Positions 1 through 7,751 of a DNA stretch of 64,000 nucleotides are shown here, piece after piece. Source of the stretch: Thermopolyspora sp040678635 (GTDB lineage Bacteria; Actinomycetota; Actinomycetes; Streptosporangiales; Streptosporangiaceae). Location: contig NZ_JBFATZ010000006.1 of assembly GCF_040678635.1 (NCBI RefSeq), positions 434,001-498,000 on the forward strand. The letters run 5' to 3'. The notes under the pieces were generated by a model. That model searched no databases. It was not told the origin of the DNA and was given only the letters and a program-made list of their open reading frames with translations. The position numbers were made by a program, and so were the translations under genes. The stretch's first letter is position 1. The number at the start of each line of letters is the position of its first letter.

Positions 1-177
1 GGTCCGATGATGGCAGCCGCCACCGACATTTTTCGCGCCCCATCCCGGCCCTGACCTGCGACGTCACAAATCAGGACCCATCAACATATCGGCCGCAACC
101 GACAACGCCGCTCCCCCACGACACCGTTACCCGACCGACTTCTTACAGCAAAGTTTATTTATAGTAACGTTATTGCA

Positions 178-3100
178 GTGATCGAAGTTAGGCGGTGTGA
201 TCGCCTTGTGCCCCTTCTTCGATCATTGCTCGCCACCGCGGTCGCCGGGTCCGTCGCCGGCGCCGGAGTGCTCGTCGGCACCGCTCCCGCGGTCGCCGAC
301 CCTTCGCCCGCCTCCGCCTCCGGATCCGTCTCCAGCCCCGCCTCCGCCCCCATCTCCAGCCCCGTCTTCGACCCCGTCCGCTACGCCGATCCGCTGATCG
401 GCACGGCGGGCGGCGGCAACACCTATCCCGGCGCGGTCGTGCCGTTCGGCATGATCTCCTGGAGCCCCACCAACACGTCCGGGGACCAGACGAGCGCCCC
501 GGCCGCCAACGGATACTCCTACACCACGACCCGGCTGCGCGGCTTCGCGTTGACGCACGTCAACGGCGCGGGCTGTGCGCCGGGGGCCGCCGGGGACGTC
601 CCGATCATGCCGTACGTGGGCGAGGTCTCCTCCTCGCCGACGGCGGACACCAGGGACGCGATCTACGCCGCCGACTTCAACCACGCCAACGAGACCGCGC
701 GCCCCGGGCGCTACACGGTCACTCTCGACTCCGGCGCCAAGGCCGACCTCGCGGTGACCGCCCGCGCGGGCGTGGGCGAGTTCACCTTCCCCCAGGGCTC
801 CCCCGCCAACCTGCTGTTCCGCGTGTCGAACTCGCTCAACGGCAGCGAGGACGCGGAGATCTCCATCGATCCGGCCCGCCGTACCGTCACCGGGTCGGTG
901 CTGACCGGCGCGTTCTGCGGGCGGCGCGCGAACGGCGGGGTGAACAACCGCAGGAGCTACTACCGGCTGCACTTCGTCGCCACGTTCGACCATGCGTTCT
1001 CCGGTTACGGCACCTGGGTGAACGACGAGCTGCGGCCGGGCGCGACGACGGCGGGCGGCGGCGAGGGATACGCCACGGGCGCCGACCGGGCCGGCCGAGG
1101 CTCCGGGGGATATGTCGGATTCGACACCTCCAAGGACGCCGACGTACGCGTGAAAATCGGCATCTCCTACACCAGCCTCGCCGCCGCGAAACAGAACCTC
1201 GAGCACGAGGTGAAGCCGTGGGACGACGTCGCCTCGGTGGCCGCCGCCGCCCGCCGCGCCTGGCACGACCGGCTCTCCTCGATCAAGGTCTCCGGCGGGT
1301 CGGACGAGGAGCTCACCAAGTTCTACACGGCGCTGTACCACTCCTACCTGCAGCCCAACATCGCCAGCGACGTCGCTGGCACCTACCTCGGCAGCGACCG
1401 CAAGGTGCACCGGCTGGAGCGCGGCCAGCGCGTCCAGTACGGCAACTTCTCCGGCTGGGACCAGTACCGCGCCCACACCCAGCTGCTCGCGCTGCTCGAA
1501 CCGCAGGTCGCGGGCGACTTCGCCCAGTCGCTGTACAACCTGGCCCGGCAGAACGGCGGCGTCTGGGACCGCTGGATCCACGTCAACGGCCCCACGCACG
1601 TGATGACCGGCGACCCCTCGGCGCCGACCCTGGCCAACTTCTACGCCCTCGGGGTGCGCAACTTCGACGTGCACGGCGCCTTCGACTCCCTGGTACGGCA
1701 GGCGACCGTGCCGCACCCGTCGGGCCTGTCCGACGCGGGCTGCCCCGGCCAGTGCGAGGGCCAGCGCCCCAACCTCGCCGAATACCTGCGGCTCGGCTAC
1801 GCCCCGCACGACACCTGCCACTGCTGGGGCGGCGCCGCCGAGACGCTGGAGGCCTCGACGGCCGACTTCGCGCTCGCGGACTGGGCCAAGCGGCTCGGCC
1901 GTACCCGCACCTACAAGGAGCTGATCCCGCGCGCCTCCTGGTGGCGCAACACGTTCAACCCCTCGGCCGCCCCCGGCGGCGGCTGGCAGCAGGCCCGCGA
2001 CGCCGACGGCACCTGGCGCTGGCCGTTCTCCACCACCTCCGAGACCGGTTTCGCCCAGGGCACCAGCGCGACCTACACCTGGATGGTCCAGCACGACGTG
2101 TCCGGCCTCGCCGCGGCGATGGGCGGCAGGCAGCAGGCCGCCGAGCGCCTCGACGCGTTCTTCCACCGCCCGGACGGCTCGTGGGCGACCGGCGGCGACG
2201 GCTTCCGCTACGACCCGACGAACGAACCCGGCATCCACGTCCCCTGGCTGTACAACGCGCTCGGCAGGCCGTGGCAGACGCAGGAGACCGTGCGGGCGAT
2301 GGCGTCGCTGGTGTACAAGACCGGCCCGAGCGGCCTGCCCGGCAACGACGACCTCGGCACCATGTCCGCCTGGTACGTCTTCGCGGCGCTCGGCATGTTC
2401 CCGCAGACGCCGAGCCGCGCCGAGATGCTGCTGTCCAGCCCGATGTTCCGCAAGGCGTGGATCAAGCGCGACGGCGGCCCCACGATCACGGTGGTCGCGC
2501 CGCAGGCGTCCGCGGAGAACATCTACGTGCAGAGCGTACGGGTCGACGGCAGGCCGTACAGCCGCTCCTGGCTGCCGGAGTCCCTGCCGAACCGCGGCGG
2601 CGAGGTGCTGGTGAACGTGGGCCCCACCCCCAACACCTCGTGGGCCACCAAGCCCGCCGACCTCCCGGTCGACCACGTCCCGGCGGCGGCCACCCCGATC
2701 CCCAACCTGCCCGCCGCCTGCGAGCCCTCCGGTTCCTTCTGCGCCCAGCACCTGCAGTACGACATCGACGGCGTGGCCACCGCGGACGCCAAGCAGCAGG
2801 GCAACCTGGACGGGAAGAACTGGAGCTTCCCCGCCGAGCAACTGCCCGAACCGGGCATGCGGACCGTGGCGGGCGGCGACTACCTCATCCCCGCCACCAC
2901 GGGTACGGCCGGCAACTTCCACAGCCTGCGCGGCCAGCGCACCTACCTCACCCCCGGCCGCTACGCGTCCCTGGAGCTCCTGGTCACCGCCGTCAACGGC
3001 GACCAGGAGACCGAGATCACGATCACCTACACCGACGGCACGACCTCGACCGCCCCGCTGAAGGTGACCGACTGGGCGAGGACGGCCCGGTTCGGCGAGG

Positions 3101-3276
3101 AGACCGCGCTCACCGCCGACACCCGCTACAACACCAACGGCACCTCCGACGGCCGCAAGGTGAGCATCTGGCACGTCAGCCTGCCCGTCGATCCGGCCCG
3201 CGAGGCGGCCTGGTTCACCAGCCCCGCCATCCCCAACATCAAGGTCTTCGCGCTGAGCACCCGGGCGCCGGCCTAG
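178..3276 (+). CDS. Secreted GH92 family alpha-1,2-mannosidase
   Basis: Predicted exported glycoside hydrolase family 92 enzyme of 1032 residues; the family is calcium-dependent and removes alpha-linked mannose from glycans outside the cell. The N-terminus has two arginines, a hydrophobic stretch (about residues 11-32) and an AVA-type cleavage site near residue 40, followed by an S/P/A-rich linker. The family signature GTAGGGNTYPG starts near residue 75 and the conserved catalytic-domain motif GNDDLGTMSAWY lies near 722. Residues from about 845 to the end form a separate beta-rich region that may be a carbohydrate-binding or accessory domain. The start is uncertain: GTG 178 has no clear ribosome site, whereas GTG 208 (residue 11) has an AGGCGG 12 bases upstream. 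No partner gene is adjacent. The family assignment is confident; the exact linkage is inferred. Confidence 0.92.
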   Translation: MIEVRRCDRLVPLLRSLLATAVAGSVAGAGVLVGTAPAVADPSPASASGSVSSPASAPISSPVFDPVRYADPLIGTAGGGNTYPGAVVPFGMISWSPTNTSGDQTSAPAANGYSYTTTRLRGFALTHVNGAGCAPGAAGDVPIMPYVGEVSSSPTADTRDAIYAADFNHANETARPGRYTVTLDSGAKADLAVTARAGVGEFTFPQGSPANLLFRVSNSLNGSEDAEISIDPARRTVTGSVLTGAFCGRRANGGVNNRRSYYRLHFVATFDHAFSGYGTWVNDELRPGATTAGGGEGYATGADRAGRGSGGYVGFDTSKDADVRVKIGISYTSLAAAKQNLEHEVKPWDDVASVAAAARRAWHDRLSSIKVSGGSDEELTKFYTALYHSYLQPNIASDVAGTYLGSDRKVHRLERGQRVQYGNFSGWDQYRAHTQLLALLEPQVAGDFAQSLYNLARQNGGVWDRWIHVNGPTHVMTGDPSAPTLANFYALGVRNFDVHGAFDSLVRQATVPHPSGLSDAGCPGQCEGQRPNLAEYLRLGYAPHDTCHCWGGAAETLEASTADFALADWAKRLGRTRTYKELIPRASWWRNTFNPSAAPGGGWQQARDADGTWRWPFSTTSETGFAQGTSATYTWMVQHDVSGLAAAMGGRQQAAERLDAFFHRPDGSWATGGDGFRYDPTNEPGIHVPWLYNALGRPWQTQETVRAMASLVYKTGPSGLPGNDDLGTMSAWYVFAALGMFPQTPSRAEMLLSSPMFRKAWIKRDGGPTITVVAPQASAENIYVQSVRVDGRPYSRSWLPESLPNRGGEVLVNVGPTPNTSWATKPADLPVDHVPAAATPIPNLPAACEPSGSFCAQHLQYDIDGVATADAKQQGNLDGKNWSFPAEQLPEPGMRTVAGGDYLIPATTGTAGNFHSLRGQRTYLTPGRYASLELLVTAVNGDQETEITITYTDGTTSTAPLKVTDWARTARFGEETALTADTRYNTNGTSDGRKVSIWHVSLPVDPAREAAWFTSPAIPNIKVFALSTRAPA

Positions 3277-3673
3277 AACGTCGCCCGATCCCCCGGACCC
3301 TGACGCGGCCGGGGATCGGGCCCGGGACGGCACCTCACGTCCTTCCCGGCGGGACGGCGGCGGCCCCGATGACGGGGTGGCCGCCGTCTCAGCGCCGTGC
3401 GGCGCGAGCGCGCCGTTCGTTACGGCCGCTCACCGCCCGCCGAGCGTCGCCAGGCAGGTGGAGTATCTCGTGACGGCCGTCGGGGCGCACGTCGCCCTCC
3501 CAAGGGACCTCCTTCAGTCCTGCCAGTGCGTCCCTGTCAATGCGTCCCTCTCAGTGCGTCCCTGTCGATGTGACGCCGTCGGTCACGATCGGCATGGTGC
3601 CGGACGGCACCGACATCGGCCCGGCGCGCGTCCGCGATGACCGGGTCACGGCGTCAGATACGCACCGACGCGC
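3277..3673. other. Non-coding stretch with short tandem repeats
   Basis: No convincing gene. Apart from the terminator, the clearest structure is three near-identical 15-base tandem units at 3524-3568 sharing the core TGCGTCCCT. The short ORFs here lack ribosome sites and family resemblance. Confidence 0.5.
3284..3320 (+). terminator. Hairpin terminator after GH92 gene
   Basis: CCCGATCCCC at 3284-3293 pairs with GGGGATCGGG at 3311-3320, leaving a 17-base loop that can pair further inside. It begins 7 bases after the GH92 stop. There is no U-tract, as is usual in actinobacterial terminators. Confidence 0.6.
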
Positions 3674-3718
3674 AGGTCAGGTAATGCTGACCTACGGGTT
3701 TGTTGACCGGGCGGTCAA
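3674..3718. promoter_or_regulatory. Two inverted repeats, likely TetR operators
   Basis: AGGTCAG (3674-3680) faces CTGACCT (3687-3693), and TTGACCG (3703-3709) faces CGGTCAA (3712-3718) with a 2-base centre. Both have perfect 7-base arms. The second has the size and layout of a TetR-family operator and lies 53 bases before the SPW-tetR operon, so autoregulation by the downstream TetR is the simplest reading. This is inference from position and symmetry. Confidence 0.55.
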
Positions 3719-3770
3719 TCAAGCGGATGGTCGAGATAAGGCACCATTCCCGTCGCCTTGGGAGGTCGGA

Positions 3771-4115
3771 ATGCAACCCTCACGACTGTCGGACCTCGTC
3801 GCGCTCGTCGCCGGGCTGGTGGCGGTCGTCGCCACGTTCGTCTGGGCGGCGGACTCGGACGCCGCCGCGCAGCCGCTGCTGGTGCTCGGGGCGCTGCTCG
3901 CGGTGTCCGCGCTGTGGTCGCTGCTCGGGGCGGGCGGGGCCAGCTCCTGGGTCACCGCCGCGTTCGGGGCGCTGCTGCTGGTCTCGCCGTGGGCGTTCGG
4001 CTACGACGGTGACCTCGCCGCCGCCTGGACGGCGTGGATTACCGGCGGCGTGACCGTTATCGTCGGGCTGTGGACAGCCCTGCAGACCAGGAGCGGCACT
4101 CCGGCGCACGCGTGA
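3771..4115 (+). CDS. SPW-repeat small membrane protein
   Basis: A 114-residue integral membrane protein. The start ATG 3771 was chosen because GGGAGG at 3760-3765 sits 5 bases upstream; upstream in-frame starts lack this. It has four hydrophobic segments (about residues 8-26, 35-50, 57-73 and 88-105). The motif around residues 68-72 (LLVSPWAFG) matches the SPW motif of the small SPW membrane-protein family, for which no biochemical role is established. It overlaps the following tetR gene by four bases (GTGA), so the two are translationally coupled and it is probably the regulator's target or partner. Confidence 0.8.
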   Translation: MQPSRLSDLVALVAGLVAVVATFVWAADSDAAAQPLLVLGALLAVSALWSLLGAGGASSWVTAAFGALLLVSPWAFGYDGDLAAAWTAWITGGVTVIVGLWTALQTRSGTPAHA

Positions 4116-4726
4116 TCGGCTCTTCCGTGTGGTCCCGGACCCGAAGGCGGTCCGGGACCGGCGGTGACGGGCCCGACGCGCGCACCAGGATCCTGGACGC
4201 CGCCGAGGAGCTGTTCGCCGTCGCGGGGTACGAGGCCACCGCGACGGCACAGATCGCCAAGAAGGCGGGCGTGCCCAAGGGGTTGGTCTTCCACTATTTC
4301 CCGCGCAAGATGGACGTGCTGGTCACGCTCGTGCAGGAGCGCACCGACGTCGAGGTGCTGCGCGACGACCAGGTCGGGACCCAGGTCGGGACGCAGCAGG
4401 GCGATCCGGCGAGCATGCTGGCGCTGCTCGCCCGGCGGGTGCCGTTGCGCGCCTCGCCGGCGATGCGGCGCATCCTGTTCCGCGAGGCCGACACCCACGG
4501 CACGGTCCGCGAGCGGCTGCGCCACCTCAACAGCGAGATCGTGCGCCGCGCCCGCTTCGCGCTCGAACTCGCCCTGCCGGGCTCGCGTGGCGACGCCGCC
4601 CGCCTGGAGGCCGCCGCCGCCACGTTCGCCGTGGTCCTGCTCTACCAGGAGAACCTCTCCCACCTGACCGGCGAGCGCATCGACCCCGACGTCCTCGCCG
4701 ACCTCATCGCACGCGCCCTCGGCTGA
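4112..4726 (+). CDS. TetR family transcriptional regulator
   Basis: DNA-binding repressor of 204 residues. GTG 4112 is taken as start because it overlaps the TGA of the preceding gene. The N-terminal helix-turn-helix is clear (about residues 22-70): ARTRILDAAEELFA, then TAQIAKKAGVPKGLVFHYF, the standard TetR recognition helix. The C-terminal ligand domain (about 80-204) is not recognisable, so the inducer is unknown. It probably represses its own operon through the inverted repeats at 3674-3718. A duplicated VGTQ within the ligand domain (about residues 89-96) is a small peculiarity. Confidence 0.9.
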   Translation: MIGSSVWSRTRRRSGTGGDGPDARTRILDAAEELFAVAGYEATATAQIAKKAGVPKGLVFHYFPRKMDVLVTLVQERTDVEVLRDDQVGTQVGTQQGDPASMLALLARRVPLRASPAMRRILFREADTHGTVRERLRHLNSEIVRRARFALELALPGSRGDAARLEAAAATFAVVLLYQENLSHLTGERIDPDVLADLIARALG

Positions 4727-4737
4727 GCCCGCCCGCC

Positions 4738-5352
4738 TCAGCGCGAGTAGTGCTCGACGATCAGTTGCTCATCGACCGGTACGGCGATCTGCTCGCGCTC
4801 GGGCCGGGAGAGCAGGGTGAAGCGCAGCTCGGCGTGGTTGACGTCGAGGTAGGGGGCGATACGGTCGTCGGCGTACACGCCCTCGGCGGCGGCGACGAAC
4901 GGCTGCATGGCGCGCGACCGTGGCCGGACGGCCACGACCTGGCCCGGCTTGACCAGATAGCTGGGAATGTCGACCTTGCGGCCGTCCACGGTGATGTGGC
5001 CGTGGTTGACGTACTGGCGGGCCGCGTAGATCGACGGGGCGAGGCCGGCGCGCAGCACCAGGGAGGCGAGCCGGGACTCCAGCAGGGACACCAGTTCGGC
5101 CCCGGTGCGGCCGGGACGGCGGCGGGCGATGTCCCAGTAGCGGCGCAACTGGCGCTCGGACACGTCGTAGTACCAGCGCAGCTTCTGCTTCTCCATCAGG
5201 CGCGTGCCGTAGTCGCCCGCGTTCCGGCGGCTGGTCTTCCGCCCGTGTTCCCCCGGCGGGTACGGCCGGGCCTCGAAGTAGCGCACCGCCTTGCGCGTCA
5301 GCGGCACGCCCGCCCGCCTCGACAACCGCACCTTGGGACCCGTGTAGCGCAT
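4738..5352 (-). CDS. rpsD: 30S ribosomal protein S4, iron-box associated copy
   Basis: Ribosomal protein S4 of 204 residues, normally a primary 16S rRNA binder in small-subunit assembly. The sequence follows the Streptomyces-type S4: KAVRYFEARPYPPGEHGR near residues 22-39, a central S4 RNA-binding domain (LESRLASLVLRAGLAPSIYAAR) and a conserved C-terminus (DEQLIVEHYSR). It has no cysteine, so no zinc knuckle. The start ATG is preceded by AGAGGT at 5357-5362. It is not in the rpsM-rpsK-rpoA cluster but stands alone, facing a DUF2470 gene across an iron box (5384-5402). Whether it is the only S4 gene or a conditionally used paralogue cannot be decided from this window. Confidence 0.93.
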   Translation of the reverse strand: MRYTGPKVRLSRRAGVPLTRKAVRYFEARPYPPGEHGRKTSRRNAGDYGTRLMEKQKLRWYYDVSERQLRRYWDIARRRPGRTGAELVSLLESRLASLVLRAGLAPSIYAARQYVNHGHITVDGRKVDIPSYLVKPGQVVAVRPRSRAMQPFVAAAEGVYADDRIAPYLDVNHAELRFTLLSRPEREQIAVPVDEQLIVEHYSR

Positions 5353-5368
5353 GTATACCTCTTTATGC

Positions 5369-5402
5369 TTAGGTAAGACTTAGTTAGGCAAGCCTAACCT
5401 AG
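5369..5402. promoter_or_regulatory. DtxR/IdeR-type iron boxes
   Basis: TTAGGCAAGCCTAACCTAG at 5384-5402 matches the DtxR/IdeR/DmdR consensus (TTAGGTTAGGCTAACCTAA) at 15 of 19 positions and contains perfect TTAGGC/GCCTAA arms. A weaker overlapping copy lies at 5369-5387. The site is between the divergent S4 and DUF2470 genes, within 20 bases of one start and 35 of the other, so iron-replete repression of both is expected. Confidence 0.8.
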
Positions 5403-5433
5403 CTTACTGGCCCAGGTCCTCAAGGAGAACTCC

Positions 5434-6183
5434 ATGCGCCAGCCCGTCGCCGCTCCGCCGACGCCCGAACGCGTCCGCTCGCTGGCCGCCACGGCGGCCC
5501 CGACCCATGTCTCGCTCACCGGCTCCGCGCTCCCGGCCGGCCCGGCGCGCGGCGGCGTGGACGAGCTCGGGCGGCCGGTGCTGCTGGTCAAGCCCGACGA
5601 GACGCTGCACATGATCGCCGGGGACGACGAGGCCGTGGTCACCGTCGACCTGAGCTGCATGCGCGACCTCGGGGGCGTCGCGCGGCTGCGCGGGCTGCTC
5701 AAGGCGCAGGGATGGGCGCGAGCCGTACCCGAGGCGGAGATCCGGCGGACGGCGGTCGCGATCGCCGAGCGCTGCCCCGACGAGGACCTGTTCGTCGCCC
5801 TGGAGCGGCCCGGCGACCCGTCCGCGCCCAGGCTGCTGCGCCTGGACGTCGGCTTCGTCGTCTACCTGACCGCGCAGGAGACGGGCATCCTCGACGCCGA
5901 GGACTATCTCGCGGCCGAGCCCGACCCGTTCCTGCGGGACGCCGAGCGCCTGCTCTACCACATCAACAACGCCCACCGGGAGCCGCTGCGACCGGTGGCG
6001 GCCCGCCTGCTCGGCAGGCCGGTCGAGGGCGAGGTGTGGCTGTGGGAGCTGGACCGCTACGGCGTCACGCTTCGCGAAGGGCTGGACGAGCCGACCCTGG
6101 TCCGCGTGCCGTGGCCGTCCCCGGCCGCCAACCGGCACGCCCTGGAGCACGCCCTGCACCGCCTGCTGTGCGGCCACTCCTGA
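5434..6183 (+). CDS. DUF2470 (HugZ-like split-barrel) protein, iron regulated
   Basis: A 249-residue cytoplasmic protein. The C-terminal ~80 residues (LLYHINNAHREPLRPVAAR through WELDRYGVTLREG) match the DUF2470 domain found at the C-terminus of HugZ/ChuZ-type haem-degrading split-barrel proteins; the N-terminal half is compatible with a degenerate pyridoxamine-oxidase-like barrel. ATG 5434 is preceded by AAGGAGAA (5422-5429). The iron box immediately upstream supports a role in haem or iron handling, for example haem binding or degradation under iron limitation. No haem ligand has been demonstrated, and a purely structural or sensory role is possible. Confidence 0.75.
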   Translation: MRQPVAAPPTPERVRSLAATAAPTHVSLTGSALPAGPARGGVDELGRPVLLVKPDETLHMIAGDDEAVVTVDLSCMRDLGGVARLRGLLKAQGWARAVPEAEIRRTAVAIAERCPDEDLFVALERPGDPSAPRLLRLDVGFVVYLTAQETGILDAEDYLAAEPDPFLRDAERLLYHINNAHREPLRPVAARLLGRPVEGEVWLWELDRYGVTLREGLDEPTLVRVPWPSPAANRHALEHALHRLLCGHS

Positions 6184-6415
6184 CGTACGGGGACGCCAGG
6201 GCCACGAATCGCGCAATATTACCCGCATCGCCTGCGCCGGAGATGGCTCCGCCGAGTGGAGCACCGCGCGAACCAGGCGGACCCGGCGGTGAGGTCCGGG
6301 CATCGGGTCGACGCGATGCCCCCGCCGTCAAGCCCGGACCGGCAGCGCCGGTCATGAGGTCCGGGGCGCGTCGCCCATCGCCGCGAACCCGATGTGCGCG
6401 CCCGCGGGGCCGGGG

Positions 6416-7585
6416 TCAGCGCGCGATGTCCACGGCGTCGGCGGACAGGACGTGGTCGAGGGCCATGTAGGCGCAGCCCGCGATCCCGGCGGCCGGGCCG
6501 AGGACGCTGCGTTCGATGCGCAGGCTGCGGGTGGCGAGGGCGGTGGAGCGGCGGTAGACGACCTCGCGGACGGCCGACACCAGCGGCTGGAACGCCTCCA
6601 CCACGTCGCCGCCGAGCACGACCACGGCCGGGTTGAGCAGGTTGACCGCGCTCGCGACCACCTCGCCGAGCAGCCGGCCCGCGCGCCGTACCACGGCCAT
6701 GGTCTCGGCGTCGCCGGCGCGGACCAGGGCGACGGCGTCGGCGAGCGAGGAGACGTCGCGGCCCTTGGCGCGCAGGTCGCGCAGGATCGCGGTGGCGCTG
6801 GCGAGCGAGTCGACGCAGTCGATGTTGCCGCAGCGGCACAGCACTCCCCCGCCGTCGCGCACCGGGATGTGCCCGATCTCCCCGGCCGCGCCGAGGGCGC
6901 CGCGCAGGATGCCGCCGCCCGCGATCACCCCGGCGCCGATGCGGGTGGACACCTTGACGAACAGCAGGTCGTCCAGTTCGTCGGCGTACGCGCGGCGGTG
7001 CTCGCCCATCGCGATCACGTTCACGTCGTTGTCGACGAAGACCGGCGCGTTGAAGCGTTCGCGGATGACCGGCGGGATCGCCACGCCGGTCCAGCTCGCC
7101 ATGACCCGCACGCTCTCGGTGCGCCCGGCGGCGAACTCGACGGTGGCGGGCACGCCCATGCCCACGCCCCACACGTCGGAGACGGGCCGGTCGCCGAGCA
7201 TGCCCGACCAGATGTCCATGATCATGGGAAGGACGACGTCGGGTCCCTTCTCGACGTCGATCTCCTCCTCGGTGCCGGCGAGCGGCTCGCCGCTCAGGTC
7301 GCAGACCGCCACCTGGGTACGGCTCGCGCCCAGCGAGGCGGCGAGCACGACCCCGGCGGAGGCGTTGAAGGAGAGCCGCACCGGGGGCCGCCCCCCGGTG
7401 GAGGGTCCCTCGGTGTCCTCCACGACGAGGCCGCGTTCCAGCAGTTCGCCGACGCGCAGCGTGACGGCCGGGCGGGACAGCCCGGTGACGCGCCCGATGT
7501 CGGCGCGGGTGACGGCCTCGCCGGTGCGGATCAGCCGCAGCACGTCGCCGCTCGTGGCGAGAGCGGAGGCGGTTCGTCGAGTCAT
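6416..7585 (-). CDS. ROK family transcriptional regulator
   Basis: A 389-residue regulator with an N-terminal winged helix (about residues 8-65, VTRADIGRVTGLSRPAVTLRV) and a C-terminal ROK sugar-kinase-like domain. The ROK zinc motif CRCGNIDC is present near 243-250 and an ASAxG-type nucleotide fold is retained. It diverges from the Entner-Doudoroff genes edd-glk-eda, so it most likely represses that operon and responds to a sugar or sugar phosphate. The inverted repeat at 7626-7640 between the two is a candidate operator. It could be a bifunctional ROK kinase, but the DNA-binding domain makes regulator the better call. Confidence 0.9.
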   Translation of the reverse strand: MTRRTASALATSGDVLRLIRTGEAVTRADIGRVTGLSRPAVTLRVGELLERGLVVEDTEGPSTGGRPPVRLSFNASAGVVLAASLGASRTQVAVCDLSGEPLAGTEEEIDVEKGPDVVLPMIMDIWSGMLGDRPVSDVWGVGMGVPATVEFAAGRTESVRVMASWTGVAIPPVIRERFNAPVFVDNDVNVIAMGEHRRAYADELDDLLFVKVSTRIGAGVIAGGGILRGALGAAGEIGHIPVRDGGGVLCRCGNIDCVDSLASATAILRDLRAKGRDVSSLADAVALVRAGDAETMAVVRRAGRLLGEVVASAVNLLNPAVVVLGGDVVEAFQPLVSAVREVVYRRSTALATRSLRIERSVLGPAAGIAGCAYMALDHVLSADAVDIAR

Positions 7586-7625
7586 GCCCGGTCCCGGAAG
7601 TCGGCAACGATCAAGTCAACCATAC

Positions 7626-7640
7626 CTTCCGTTCCGGAAG
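7626..7640. promoter_or_regulatory. Inverted repeat between ROK and edd
   Basis: CTTCCG (7626-7631) faces CGGAAG (7635-7640) around a TTC centre, 40 bases upstream of the ROK start and about 110 before edd. It is a plausible operator for the ROK regulator; the neighbouring AT-rich segment CTAACTAACCAAAG (about 7662-7675) may belong to the promoter. No known consensus was matched. Confidence 0.35.
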
Positions 7641-7751
7641 CCGAAGTTCAACTTTTGTCATCCTAACTAACCAAAGTGGGGTTGTGTAGAGCGAAACTAG
7701 GCGCTAATGTCCGTCTTGTCCTTAGTTTTCGGGCTTTGTGGGAGCACAGCG

